Shown here one piece after another: positions 41,236 through 50,475 of a DNA stretch of 64,000 nt (positions are counted from its first letter, which is position 1; each line of letters starts with the position of its first letter). Location of the stretch: contig NZ_LMEC01000020.1 in the NCBI RefSeq assembly GCF_001425265.1, forward strand, positions 580,706 through 644,705, in the 5' to 3' direction. A program made the translations under genes and the position numbers. The notes below the pieces were generated by a model. It did not search any database, was not told where the DNA came from, and saw only the letters and a program-made list of their open reading frames with translations. The DNA is from Massilia sp. Root418 (lineage in GTDB: Bacteria > Pseudomonadota > Gammaproteobacteria > Burkholderiales > Burkholderiaceae_D).

Positions 41236-42147
41236 ATGACTGCTTCCTCCCCATTTCCTCACGCTGTGTTCGGTGTTAGCGGCCGTACCGGCGCCGCTGC
41301 CGCCGATGCGCTGTTGCGCGCAGGCCAGCCGGTGCGCGTGGTCGTGCGCGACCCGGCACAGGGCCGTCCATGGGCCGACCGAGGCGCTGAAGTCGCAGTG
41401 GCCGACCTGACGGACCTCGCATCGATGACCAGGGCGCTCAGCCGGGTCCGGGGCGCCTATGTCGTCAGTCCGCAATACTACAACCGCGAAGATCTGTTCG
41501 ACATGGCGGGCTTGATTGCCCACACCACGGCGCGCGCGGCGCGCGCGGCGGAGGTGCCCAGGCTGGTGGCGCTTTCCTCGGTGGGTGCGGACCGTGAAAG
41601 CGGAACCGGATGGATCGGGATGAACCGCAGCTTTGAGCAACGCCTAGGTGACGCAGGCGTTTCCACGGTCTTTCTGCGTGCAGCCTATTTCATGGAGAAC
41701 TGGCTGCCGATGGTAGGCCAAGCGATACGCAGCGCCGTCCTGCCGACTTTCCTGCCGACTTTTTTGGCGCCCCCACAGCGTGCGCTCCCCATGGTCGCGA
41801 CTGTGGACGTCGGCAGCGCTGCGGCCGCCCTGCTGCAGGAGCAATGGACGGGCAACCGCATCGTCGCGCTCTGCGGTCCCAGGGACTACGCCCCGGACGA
41901 CGTAGCTGCCGCCGTCGCAGCCGCGCTCGGGAAACCAGTCGGCGTGGCAGTGCTGCCGGAAGCCCAGTGGCCCGAAGCGCTGGCCGGGGCCCATTTTTCA
42001 TCCGCTGCGCTTGCCGGCTTCACTGAAATGACCCGTGGCCTCAATTGCGCCCACATCGACTTCAAGAGTGCCCCCGGCGTGGAGGAGCGGACCGGAACCA
42101 CGCCGCTGGAACAGGTCATCGCCGAACTGGTGCAGCGTCAGCGCTAG
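41236..42147 (+). CDS. NmrA-like NAD(P)-binding oxidoreductase
   Basis: The 303-residue product has an N-terminal Rossmann glycine motif (VFGVSGRTGAAAADALLRAG), followed by VRDPAQGRPWADRGAEVAVADLTD and LVALSSVGADRESGTGW, the atypical short-chain/NmrA family pattern. Catalytic YxxxK is not clear, so it may be a redox sensor or quinone reductase-like protein. It is divergent from a LysR gene. Confidence 0.85.
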   Translation: MTASSPFPHAVFGVSGRTGAAAADALLRAGQPVRVVVRDPAQGRPWADRGAEVAVADLTDLASMTRALSRVRGAYVVSPQYYNREDLFDMAGLIAHTTARAARAAEVPRLVALSSVGADRESGTGWIGMNRSFEQRLGDAGVSTVFLRAAYFMENWLPMVGQAIRSAVLPTFLPTFLAPPQRALPMVATVDVGSAAAALLQEQWTGNRIVALCGPRDYAPDDVAAAVAAALGKPVGVAVLPEAQWPEALAGAHFSSAALAGFTEMTRGLNCAHIDFKSAPGVEERTGTTPLEQVIAELVQRQR

Positions 42148-42209
42148 AGGCCGGCAGGGATGTCATTCTCTTTGCAAATTCGCCTTGTCCGCCATATAAT
42201 GTTGCGAAC

Positions 42210-42232
42210 AATTCTCATTTGCATTCTCATTT
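42210..42232. promoter_or_regulatory. Fur-box-like site before the TonB receptor
   Basis: Two ATTCTCATTT-type hexamer-rich stretches (AATTCTCATTTGC, then ATTCTCATTT) reproduce the GAGAAT/ATTCTC pattern of Fur boxes 13-35 bp before the receptor start. Iron repression of the four-gene uptake operon is expected. Confidence 0.65.
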
Positions 42233-42244
42233 ACCGTGATTCCA

Positions 42245-44461
42245 ATGACTCCCTCCCTCTCCCGCCGTCCGCGGCCGGTGCTCATGGCGCTGGCTGTTTC
42301 CCTGGCGCTGTGCGCCATGCAAGGCCACGCCGAGGACCAGCCCCAGGCCGCTGCCGCAACCGCTACCGCTACCGCCGCCAATGAGGCCGTGATGCCGCAG
42401 GTGGTGGTGCAAGGCACCAGCCAGGATGGCGCCACCGAGGGATCGAAGTCGTACACCAAGGGCGCCATGGGCACGGCCACCGGCCTGAACCTGTCCGTGC
42501 GGGACACGCCGCAATCGGTATCCATCGTCACCCGCCAGCGCATCGAAGACCAGGCCATGATCACCGTGGCTGACGCGCTGGGCGGCACCATCGGCATCTC
42601 CGTCAAGCCGGTGGACCGGGGCCGCAACAATGTCTCCGCGCGCGGCTTCGACATCACCAACTACCAGTTCGACGGCGTCCCCATGGCCACCGGGAACATC
42701 GGCATCGAAACCGCCAACACGGCGGTGTACGACCGCATCGAGGTGGTGCGCGGCGCCACCGGTCTGCTGGGCGGCGCGGGCGATCCGTCGGCAGCCGTGA
42801 ACCTCGTGCGCAAACATGCCGACAGCAAGGTATTCACCGGTTCCGTCAGCGCACAGCTGGGCTCCTGGAAGCAGCGCACCGGCACGGTGGACCTGAGCAC
42901 GCCGCTGAACCAGGATGGCTCGGTGCGCGGCCGCGTGGTCGCCAGCATCAGCAAGCAGGACGCCTTCATCGACCTGGAACACACGGACAACAAGGTGTTC
43001 TACGCCGTGGCGGACGCGGACCTGGACCGTAACACCCGCCTGAGCGCGGGCGTGAGCGACCAGCGCGACGAGCGCAACGGCGTGCTGTGGGCCGGCCTGC
43101 CCTACTGGTACGCGGATGGCTCGCGCACCGACTGGGGCACCGGCAAAACCACCGCCACCAACTGGAACCAGTGGGACACGCACGAGCAGACCGCCTTCAT
43201 CAACCTGCAGCACACGCTGGCCAACCGCTGGGTGCTGCGCGCCGACGTGAGCCACCACCGCCAGAACGAGGACTCCAAGCTGCTGTGGATCTGGGGCGAC
43301 CCGGACCGCAGCACGGGCCTGGGCCTGCAAGGCCTGCCTTACCACTACGTCTCGGACCCGAAACAGACGCAGGTGAGCGCCAGCGCCAGCGGCCCGTTCC
43401 AGCTGTTCGGCCGCAACCATGAACTCAACGTAGGCCTGACCCGCAGCCGCCTGACCGAAGGCTGGAGCAACCGCGACCTGGTGGGCGAGATGGCGCCGCT
43501 GCCGGACTTTAACAACTGGAACGGCTCCTACCCCGAACCGGCCATGGGCCCGCGCTACCAGGGCTCGCACGGCACCACCACGCAGTCCGGCCTGTACGCC
43601 GCCGCGCGGCTCCAGTTCACCGATGCGCTCAAGGCCATCGTGGGCGGCCGCGTGAGCAACTGGCAGCGCAAGGAGGACGCCGCCGCGTGGACCGCGTCCG
43701 CCTACCAGATCGACCACAAGCGCGTGTTCACGCCGTACGCGGGACTGGTCTACGACCTGTCGCCGCAGACCTCGGCCTACGCCAGCTACACCGACCAGTT
43801 CAAACCGCAGACCAACCGCGACCGCAACGGCAACTACCTCGACCCGTTGGAAGGCAAGAGCTACGAGGCCGGCCTGAAGGGTGAATTCCTGGACGGTAAA
43901 CTGAACGCATCGGCAGCAGTGTTCCGCACCGAGCAAAGCAATTTCGCGGTGGCCGACGTGGGCTACTTCGTGCCCGGCACCACCAACCCGGCCTTCCGCA
44001 CCGCGCAGGGCGTGACGGTGAAAGGCTACGAGATGGAAATGAATGGCGACCTGGCCCGCAATTGGAACGTGAGCCTGGGCTGGACCCATTTCTCGGCCAA
44101 GGACGCCGCCGGCGTGGACGTGGCGGTGGACCACGCGCGCAAGCAGCTCAAGCTGTTCACCAAGTACACCCTGGACGGCGCGCTGCGCGGCCTGAGCGTG
44201 GGCGGCGGCGTGAACTGGGAAGGCGAACGCCCCGCCACGGCGGTCAACCCGGCCACCGGCGCGACGGAAAAGGTGGGCCAGGGCGCGTACGCACTGATGG
44301 ACGTAATGGCGCGCTACGCCTTCGACGACAAGCTGTCGCTGCAACTGAACGTGTCCAACCTGGCCGGCAAGAAGTACCGCTCGGGCAGTTACTGGTGGGG
44401 CGCGCCCTACACGTACGGCCAGCCGCGCAAAGTGCTGCTGACGATGGACTATCGCTTCTAA
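42245..44461 (+). CDS. TonB-dependent siderophore receptor
   Basis: From ATG 42245 the product has 738 residues with a signal peptide (LMALAVSLALCAMQGHAED), a plug domain (RDTPQSVSIVTRQRIEDQAMITVADALGG) and a 22-strand barrel ending in an aromatic residue (MDYRF). It imports a ferric siderophore across the outer membrane using TonB energy. A GTG at 42236 in the same frame is an alternative start. A Fur-like box precedes it and three iron-linked membrane genes follow. Confidence 0.94.
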   Translation: MTPSLSRRPRPVLMALAVSLALCAMQGHAEDQPQAAAATATATAANEAVMPQVVVQGTSQDGATEGSKSYTKGAMGTATGLNLSVRDTPQSVSIVTRQRIEDQAMITVADALGGTIGISVKPVDRGRNNVSARGFDITNYQFDGVPMATGNIGIETANTAVYDRIEVVRGATGLLGGAGDPSAAVNLVRKHADSKVFTGSVSAQLGSWKQRTGTVDLSTPLNQDGSVRGRVVASISKQDAFIDLEHTDNKVFYAVADADLDRNTRLSAGVSDQRDERNGVLWAGLPYWYADGSRTDWGTGKTTATNWNQWDTHEQTAFINLQHTLANRWVLRADVSHHRQNEDSKLLWIWGDPDRSTGLGLQGLPYHYVSDPKQTQVSASASGPFQLFGRNHELNVGLTRSRLTEGWSNRDLVGEMAPLPDFNNWNGSYPEPAMGPRYQGSHGTTTQSGLYAAARLQFTDALKAIVGGRVSNWQRKEDAAAWTASAYQIDHKRVFTPYAGLVYDLSPQTSAYASYTDQFKPQTNRDRNGNYLDPLEGKSYEAGLKGEFLDGKLNASAAVFRTEQSNFAVADVGYFVPGTTNPAFRTAQGVTVKGYEMEMNGDLARNWNVSLGWTHFSAKDAAGVDVAVDHARKQLKLFTKYTLDGALRGLSVGGGVNWEGERPATAVNPATGATEKVGQGAYALMDVMARYAFDDKLSLQLNVSNLAGKKYRSGSYWWGAPYTYGQPRKVLLTMDYRF

Positions 44462-44477
44462 GCCGGGGGAACGCGCC

Positions 44478-44759
44478 ATGAAACATACCGCCAGCCATAT
44501 CGTCTCCCGCGTGGCCGCCAGCCTGCTGGGAGCGTACGCCTTCGTGTGGGGCAGCGTGGTGCTGGGCATCGCGCTGCTGCTGGCCGCCGGCATGCCTTAT
44601 GGGGAAGCCCGCACCGTGGCCTATCTGCTAGCCTTCCTGATCTTCCTGGCCTGCTTCTGCTGGTCCTACGCGGCGGCCAGCCTGGCGCGCGTATGGTCCG
44701 TGCTGCTGGGCGGCGGGGCCGCCATGACCGGCGCCGCATGGCTGCTCACGCGCGCCTGA
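44478..44759 (+). CDS. DUF3649 small membrane protein of iron-uptake operons
   Basis: The 93-residue product has three hydrophobic helices (SRVAASLLGAYAFVWGSVVLGIALLLAAGMPYGEARTVAYLLAFLIFLACFCWSY). This is the DUF3649 pattern commonly found between TonB receptors and PepSY proteins. It is 16 bp downstream of the receptor gene. Function is not established. Confidence 0.88.
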   Translation: MKHTASHIVSRVAASLLGAYAFVWGSVVLGIALLLAAGMPYGEARTVAYLLAFLIFLACFCWSYAAASLARVWSVLLGGGAAMTGAAWLLTRA

Positions 44760-44809
44760 CCGCTCACGCCTGACCGACCACGCCCGACCGCCCATTTACG
44801 GAGTCCTTC

Positions 44810-46498
44810 ATGTTCCAATCCTTCCGCCTCTCCATGGCCTGGCTGCACACCTGGTTCGGCCTGGTGCTGGGCTTCGTGCTCATGGCCGTGTTCTTCTTCG
44901 GCACGCTGTCCGTGTTCGACCGCGAGATCGACCGCTGGGCCATCCCGCAGACGCGCTTTGAGCCGCAGCCCATGCCGTCCTACGACAAGCTGCTGGCGCC
45001 CATCTTCCAGCAGATCACGCCCGAGGACGAGGAAATCGAAGCGGCGCGCGGCCGCATCGGCGCCGCGCCCGTGGTGGGCCCGGCGCGCAGCCTGAGCGCC
45101 TATACCACCCACCGCGACCCGGTGCTGCAGCTGTATGCCGAATTCGGCGTATCCAACAATCCGGCCGACCCGGACGAACACGTGCACGGCCACGTCACCA
45201 TCGACCCGCGCAACGGCCGCTTGCTGCCGCACGACCAGCTCAAGATCGGCAGCGGCTTCTTCTACCCGCTGCACTACAGCCTGCACATCGAATGGAAAGG
45301 GCTGGGCTACTGGATCGTGGGCCTGGCGGCGCTGGCCATGCTGGCCGCACTGGTGAGCGGCGTGGTCATGCACCGTAAGATCTTCCGCGAACTGTTCACC
45401 TTCCGCCCCAACAAACAGACCCAGCGCAGCGTGCTGGACCTGCACAACCTGACCGGCGTGGTGGCCCTGCCCTTCCACTTCATCTTCGCGCTGACCGGGC
45501 TGGTGATCTTCGCCGGTATCTACCTGCCGGTGGACGAGACCATGCTCAAGCCGCAGGCCATGGAACATGCCATGGCCGAGGCCAAGGCCAAGGGGCTGCC
45601 GTTCAAGCCGGCCGGCGTGGCCGCGCCGCTGGCGTCGGTGGATGCCATGGTGGTGGAAGCGAAGCGCCGCTGGGCCGAGCGCGGCATGCCCGGCAATGTG
45701 GGCTTTCTGATGCTCAACCACGTCGGCGACGCCAACGGCTACGTGAGCATTTACCGCGCCGGCAGCGACCGCGTGGCGCTGGTGGGCCAGGCCGTGCACT
45801 TCAACGCCAAGGGCGGCGTGATCAGCGAAGATCCCGCGCCCACCGTGGCCTCGGGCATCAACGAATTCCTCACCGGCCTGCACCTGCAGCACTTCGAGCA
45901 CTGGCTGCTGCGCTGGTTCTACGTGCTGGGCGGCTTGTCGGGCTGCGCCTGCATCGCCACCGGCTTTATCTTTTATGTGGAAAAGCGCAAGCGCCAGCAC
46001 GCCAAGCAAGGTGCCGCCGGCGCGCGCTGGGTGGACGCACTGGCCACGGCTGCCGTCACCGGCATGCTGATCGCCGCGCTGTCCATGCTGGTGGCCAACC
46101 GCCTGCTCCCGGAAGGCCTGCCGCACCGGGGCGACTGGGAGAAGAATGTGTTCTGGGGCGCGTGGCTGCTGTCGCTGCTGCACGCAGGATGGCGCAGCGC
46201 GCCGGTGCGGGCGGCGCGCATTGCGCCAGCCTGGCGCGAACAGTGCTGGATGATCGCGGGGCTGGCCGTGTCCGCCGTGATGCTGAATGCCGTCACCACC
46301 GGCGACCATCTGTTCAAGACCGCTGCTGCCGGCTACTGGCCGGTGGCCGGCCTGGACCTGGCGATGCTGGCCAGCGCCGCCGTGGCTGCCGTGGCGGCGC
46401 GCAAGCTGCGCCGCCGGGAGCAGCCGGACAGCCTGGTGGCCGCCTCCCCGAACGCAAGCGCCAGCAACGGCACCGATCCGCGAGGCTCCCATGCATAA
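44810..46498 (+). CDS. PepSY-associated iron-regulated membrane protein
   Basis: The 562-residue product has four or more membrane helices and a periplasmic domain. Conserved features include the N-terminal SFRLSMAWLHTWFGLVLGFVLMAVFFFGT and the histidine-containing HNLTGVVALPFHFIFALTGLVIF. It resembles PiuB/FoxB-type proteins thought to reduce or release ferric siderophore iron at the inner membrane. It follows DUF3649 and overlaps the DUF3325 gene by 8 bp. Confidence 0.9.
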   Translation: MFQSFRLSMAWLHTWFGLVLGFVLMAVFFFGTLSVFDREIDRWAIPQTRFEPQPMPSYDKLLAPIFQQITPEDEEIEAARGRIGAAPVVGPARSLSAYTTHRDPVLQLYAEFGVSNNPADPDEHVHGHVTIDPRNGRLLPHDQLKIGSGFFYPLHYSLHIEWKGLGYWIVGLAALAMLAALVSGVVMHRKIFRELFTFRPNKQTQRSVLDLHNLTGVVALPFHFIFALTGLVIFAGIYLPVDETMLKPQAMEHAMAEAKAKGLPFKPAGVAAPLASVDAMVVEAKRRWAERGMPGNVGFLMLNHVGDANGYVSIYRAGSDRVALVGQAVHFNAKGGVISEDPAPTVASGINEFLTGLHLQHFEHWLLRWFYVLGGLSGCACIATGFIFYVEKRKRQHAKQGAAGARWVDALATAAVTGMLIAALSMLVANRLLPEGLPHRGDWEKNVFWGAWLLSLLHAGWRSAPVRAARIAPAWREQCWMIAGLAVSAVMLNAVTTGDHLFKTAAAGYWPVAGLDLAMLASAAVAAVAARKLRRREQPDSLVAASPNASASNGTDPRGSHA

Positions 46499-46808
46499 TG
46501 CGTTGATACTTATTGCGGCCCTGGCTGCCACCGTGGCGGGCGCCGCCTGGCTGGCGCTGTCGATGGAAACCCACTGGGAGCAGGTGCGCGGCGCGCAGCC
46601 CGCCAGCCCGGGCACGGTGCGCCTGCTACGCGCCTTGGGCGCGGCGGCCTGGCTTGTGTCGCTGTTGCTGTGCCTGCGCGTAGACCACGCGTCGATGGCG
46701 GCGCTGGTGTGGGTGATGGCGCTGGCCGGCTCGGCGCTGCTTGTCGCCTTCACGCTGACGTGGCGCCCGCGCTGGCTGGCACCGCTGGTGGTGTGGGCTG
46801 GCCGCTAA
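46491..46808 (+). CDS. DUF3325 membrane protein of iron-uptake operons
   Basis: The ATG at 46491 overlaps the PepSY gene end. The 105-residue product has three or four hydrophobic segments (LILIAALAATVAGAAWLALSMETHWEQV; LLRALGAAAWLVSLLLCLRVDHASMAALVWVMALAGSALLVAF). It completes the receptor-DUF3649-PepSY-DUF3325 set known from other betaproteobacteria and Pseudomonas. Confidence 0.88.
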   Translation: MHNALILIAALAATVAGAAWLALSMETHWEQVRGAQPASPGTVRLLRALGAAAWLVSLLLCLRVDHASMAALVWVMALAGSALLVAFTLTWRPRWLAPLVVWAGR

Positions 46809-46818
46809 GGCCGCTTGC

Positions 46819-46959
46819 GCCGTCATTGGGCTGCGCCTCGCCCTTCCCGTGGTCCGGCTGATAGTCGCCCAACACGATGTTGAGCTCACCATCCGCCTCC
46901 CGCGACACGCTCCGCGCCGCCTGCCCCTTTTTCCAGATTTCGCCCGCCAGAGCTTCCAT
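46819..46959 (-). pseudogene. Remnant of a DUF3304-type gene
   Basis: On the minus strand EIWKKGQAARSVSREADGELNIVLGDYQPDHGKGEAQPNDG resembles the region of the intact DUF3304 protein at 60896 around GELWVLRQPDGTVEVVSSDYQPNHHKW. Neither the signal peptide nor the first half of the family is present upstream. It lies at the far end of the effector locus, downstream of the Imm11-like gene. A frame-intact small ORF covers it, but it is probably decay of a second DUF3304 copy. The rest of 46809-47072 shows nothing further. Confidence 0.4.
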
Positions 46960-47072
46960 TCAAGGAAAAAGCGTAGATTGGTATGCCGCCCATGTGGTTA
47001 TACCCGGTCGTACTGACTCCAGTGGTGGCCGGCTTGCATGCGCTAACATTCAGGCCAACAAACAGCCGGCCA

Positions 47073-47684
47073 TCAGTAGTCCTTGATCAACTGGAGGCGT
47101 ACACCATTGCTGGTGTTGCTGCGAAACAGGCTAGCAATACTCTTATGGCAGACCATGAACGCATCCTGCGTGCCGCCCATCTGGAACAACAGGCGATTCG
47201 CCAGCGGCACTCTGTCCAGCAATTCGCTGTTCAGGCTGTACGTATAGATGCTATGCATTTTGAAGCCGCCCAGTTCCAGCGCTTCTTGCTCGTATTCGGA
47301 CCGCTCCCTGTCCCAGCAATCGAACCGCTCGGAAAAGGCCAGGAACCAATAGTCCTCGTGCCGCCGACCATCGTCGCCGATAAAAATCGCGGGATGCGTG
47401 TGCAATGACGGAACATCGAGCCTTATCAGTTCATTCCGGATATGCGTTCGCACGACGAGGAAGCTGCCGTTGAACAAGATGTCCGGCAAGCGCTCGATAG
47501 GCTTGATCCCCGCCCTTCGGTCATGTTCTTTTGCCCCGTTGAAAAACTGCAGAGGCTCAGAGCCAGCTGGCTGCGGCTGATGGGTATAGGCTCGCTCCAC
47601 CGTCTCCTCGGTGGCCGTCAGGGAGGGCAGACGATCATCGTCCTCCTTTCGGATGAAATAGTAGTCGTCGTCGTAGTTCTGCAT
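47073..47684 (-). CDS. Imm11/DUF1629-like putative immunity protein
   Basis: The 203-residue product is acidic, starting MQNYDDDYYFIRKEDDDRLPSL. A central block HPAIFIGDDGRRHEDYWFLAFSERFDCWDRERSEYE and a C-terminal LLFQMGGTQDAFMVCHKSIASLF recall the Imm11 (DUF1629) family. No signal peptide is visible, so it is cytoplasmic. It lies about 100 bp downstream of tle1. A link to type VI effector immunity is suggested by position, although Tle1 immunity proteins are usually periplasmic, so it may be unrelated to Tle1. Confidence 0.55.
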   Translation of the reverse strand: MQNYDDDYYFIRKEDDDRLPSLTATEETVERAYTHQPQPAGSEPLQFFNGAKEHDRRAGIKPIERLPDILFNGSFLVVRTHIRNELIRLDVPSLHTHPAIFIGDDGRRHEDYWFLAFSERFDCWDRERSEYEQEALELGGFKMHSIYTYSLNSELLDRVPLANRLLFQMGGTQDAFMVCHKSIASLFRSNTSNGVRLQLIKDY

Positions 47685-47787
47685 AGCTTTCGTCCGCGGA
47701 AGGGTATGGATGGGCGGCTAACGCGATGACATGATGCGACTACGCCAGCGCAGCCTCACCCTGCTCTTTCCGCACCTGCGTTTGACA

Positions 47788-49608
47788 CTAAGCAACCGCC
47801 CGCTCGCGCATTGCGGACCTGGTGCGGTGCTCCCCTGGCGCGCCCGAAATGAGGTAGCTATCCGCGCCGGCGTAGACTTTTCGGTATCGCAGATAGCCGG
47901 CAATGTCCCAATCCTCGCGATCTTCGGTCCGCATGCGTGGTACCTTCCCCGTCTTGGCATACTCACGCGCAGCCTCAATCTGCTCGTCACTAAGGCTGCT
48001 CGACTTAACACCGCCGCCTTCATGATAGGCCGCTGCAGCCTCTTCATCGTGCAACGTCTTCACCCATTTCTCGAGCAGCTTCAGGGCTTTCTGCTCGCTA
48101 TCCGCCGCCGACAAGGAAATCTTGAACCAGGCCCGTGAGTCGTGGACATACTCGTCGAAGAACCGCACGGCGGCATCGGGCAGTGGCGGCTCCGTGTTCC
48201 ACCAGCGGGCGATCTCCTCCCATTCATTGTGCTTCTCGTTTCGGAAACCGGCGTCCTGCCTGACGTTTTTCATGCGGCCGGCGTTCTGTTTCATCCACGT
48301 TTCAAATGCCGCGATCTCGTCGTCCAGCTCAAGGTAGGCACTCTGCAAATCGTTCTTGTCGAAGTTTGTCGCCCGCTGGAAGCTCTCGCTTGTTGTGACC
48401 GGACGATTGCCCTTCATGCGCCGCGCCCTGTGGTACATGATGCGTAGCTTGGTTTGTTCGCGCATGATGTCCGTAAAACTTGGGTATACGTCGCCATTTG
48501 GCTTCATGTGGCAAATCGCTAAGTAGCTGTTTAACGAATCGACCACAGCGGGCATCACGGCAAAACGCCTTTTCACAATCTCGCTGGCAAGTTCGAGCTT
48601 CAGGGGCACGCCAGCCAAGCGCGCGGCGCGGTACATATAAATCAATGGCACGCGGGCTAGCATGTCGGCGCCATCGGGATCAACACCCCGGCCTTGTTCG
48701 GTGGGGCAATATCCTGATCCGATGTCGGAGTGCACGCCCGGCACAACGACCTCCTTGCAGTTCCCACTCATCGCCCCCCTGACTGAGATCGAGTCCAGCG
48801 GAAAACTGCGGCGTATTTCATGTGCGGCCACCAAGTGCAGGCACTTGATACCCTCAGGTATGCGAAGGTTGTCTTCTGCGTCCGCCCATGCACCGTGGCC
48901 ATCGAAAATCCTGCCCCAGAATTTATTGCCATAACTATTTCCGAGGCCGACAGAGGCGACGGTATCAAAGAGGCCCAGAAAATCAAACTCGACTGGAAAG
49001 CCGCCAAGGGTCATGCCGTTGTTCCCGCAAAGCTGCGCGTCGAGCTTGCACAGAGACATGAGCCAGTTTGTGAATGCCCGGGCCTGCGTCGCGCCCCGCG
49101 AGAAGCCGAAAATGGATATGAAGATTTTCTGTACGATTGCCGGATCGGTCTTTGGAGGCTTGCATTCGTTGACGGACCAATGCGGGGAGACCGCTGCATG
49201 CAGCTTCTGGAGCCAGTCGATCAGAATCTTCTGGGTACTCTCATTTTTTTCATCATTCGGGCCCGGCTGCGCGTGCCGGCGATTGAGCGGCATTTGAGCC
49301 CGGTGCCACTTGCTCAAGTCCATGCGATGCACGAGCGAGCCCGCATTCTTGGAGTCGATTAGCAAGGTTCCCGTGAAATATCGATGGACGTTGTTGATAG
49401 CCTGGATAAGTGCCCACGCGATCCTCGCCTGTCCGCCACGGCCGGTGCCCGCGCCGAGCGTCTCGGTAAACCCTTCTCCGTCATCGCCGACTTCCTTGAA
49501 GGGTGACGCTACCCCTGGGATGTAGGCTTTAAAGAAGTGAGTAAACTGCCCCTTGTTATACTCCCAGTCAGTGTCGCCAGGCAGAACGCCAGGCACGCTC
49601 TGGCCGGG
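47788..49608 (-). pseudogene. tle1: Type VI phospholipase effector Tle1 (DUF2235), 3' part separated by a transposon
   Basis: The C-terminal 606 residues of an alpha/beta-hydrolase effector. The catalytic serine motif GFSRGA lies in IFGFSRGATQARAFTNWLM. N-terminal stretches of the part are PGQSVPGVLPGDTDWEYNK and TGRGGQARIAWALIQAINNVHRYF. The missing start is at 60645-60899. With the 11-kb element and one 8-bp duplication removed, Tyr85 (DCY) of the upstream part joins Pro (PGQS) of this part in frame, giving 691 residues. The family hydrolyses phospholipids of target bacteria after VgrG delivery. A GTG in this part could still start a shortened product, but it would lack the N-terminal domain. 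Confidence 0.93.
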
Positions 49609-49616
49609 ATAGCAAT
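49609..49616. repeat. Left target-site duplication ATAGCAAT
   Basis: The eight bases directly before the left terminal repeat are identical to 60645-60652 directly after the right one. Eight-bp duplications are characteristic of IS66-family insertion. Confidence 0.97.
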
Positions 49617-49639
49617 GTAAGCGCCAATTCTTCCCCCTT
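49617..49639 (+). repeat. Left terminal inverted repeat of the IS66-type element
   Basis: Starts GTAAGCGCCAATTC and continues to CCCCCTT. It is an exact 23-base match to the reverse complement of 60622-60644, with similarity fading after that. Confidence 0.96.
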
Positions 49640-49723
49640 CTGGCGCAAACACATGCGCAGTGTCATTATTCATCCACCACGCTGAAGCACAGCTCGCTCA
49701 ATAACAACTCGAATTGTAACGAC

Positions 49724-49776
49724 GCCCCCTTGCACCACGGCCAAGCTACTTGCTGCCTGTAGCTGTGCAAGGGGGC
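49724..49776. terminator. Hairpin downstream of the TIR operon
   Basis: Arms GCCCCCTTGCAC (49724-49735) and GTGCAAGGGGGC (49765-49776) are exact complements enclosing 29 bases. It is about 140 bp past the end of the metallopeptidase-like gene, between it and the transposon end. There is no clear U-tract; it could be a terminator or a structured RNA. The rest of 49640-49916 shows no gene. Confidence 0.4.
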
Positions 49777-49916
49777 TCCGGGGTTACGTCATCTCAGAGC
49801 CTATGCGGGAACTGCTTCATCAGTCATTCGAACTGCTACCTGATGAAGCAATTGAACTAATCCCCGCGATGCGAGCTGCGACTGTTGCATCTACACACTT
49901 AATTCTTCCGTCTCGA

Positions 49917-50459
49917 CTATTGGTTGAAGGGCCGTGTCAAGGAATATGCGAGGTCGTCTGAAACCTGGACGCCCGCGCTAGCAAAGTCTGACGGAGTCAA
50001 GCGGTCGATGAAAGGCTGATATGCGCGTAATTTCTTTACACCGTTCCGATCGATCATCATAAGTTCCGCTACAAGCTCCATTGGATGAGCATAGCGTGTC
50101 TGGGCAGTGCTGGCCCGAGCGATATCGCCGAATTCAAACTGTTCACAGATAACGCAGGAAAACCACGTGGAGATACCTTCATTTAGCACTGAGGTATCAT
50201 CTGCGATGAGGGAAGCGCCGTCGCGAGACGGGTGTAGGGTATGGCAGACTTCGTGCGCTAGTTGGTACACCGTTTGCATAACATCATTCTCGGCGCGTGG
50301 ACTTAACTGGATGTCTATGCGACGCTCATCAGGAATGTAAATTGTGCAAGGGCCAAAATCACCGATTAGAACCTTTCCAAGTTCCCAGTCTGCGCGGGGC
50401 GGCCCAAACACCTTCACTGCAATCTCTCGCAATCTGCCACAGAGGTGATCGATATCCAT
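49917..50459 (-). CDS. HExxH metallopeptidase-like protein at the end of the TIR operon
   Basis: With ATG 50459 (GGAAGGAA upstream) the product has 180 residues. A zinc-protease motif H69-E70-V-C-H73 lies in TVYQLAHEVCHTLHP, and a candidate third ligand Glu94 is in LNEGISTWFSCVICEQ, a gluzincin-like arrangement. No signal peptide, so it would act in the cytoplasm. It begins 16 bp after the last TIR gene and is likely in the same operon. A GTG at 50492 would extend it and overlap the TIR gene by 17 bp. Its place in immunity is not known to me; it could be an effector or an activation protease. Confidence 0.75.
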   Translation of the reverse strand: MDIDHLCGRLREIAVKVFGPPRADWELGKVLIGDFGPCTIYIPDERRIDIQLSPRAENDVMQTVYQLAHEVCHTLHPSRDGASLIADDTSVLNEGISTWFSCVICEQFEFGDIARASTAQTRYAHPMELVAELMMIDRNGVKKLRAYQPFIDRLTPSDFASAGVQVSDDLAYSLTRPFNQ

Positions 50460-50475
50460 CCATTTCCTTCCGGCC

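Noticed and set aside
42227..44593. A 788-codon minus-strand ORF opposite the TonB-dependent receptor
   Set aside because: Shadow frame of the receptor. It has no ribosome site or domain pattern.
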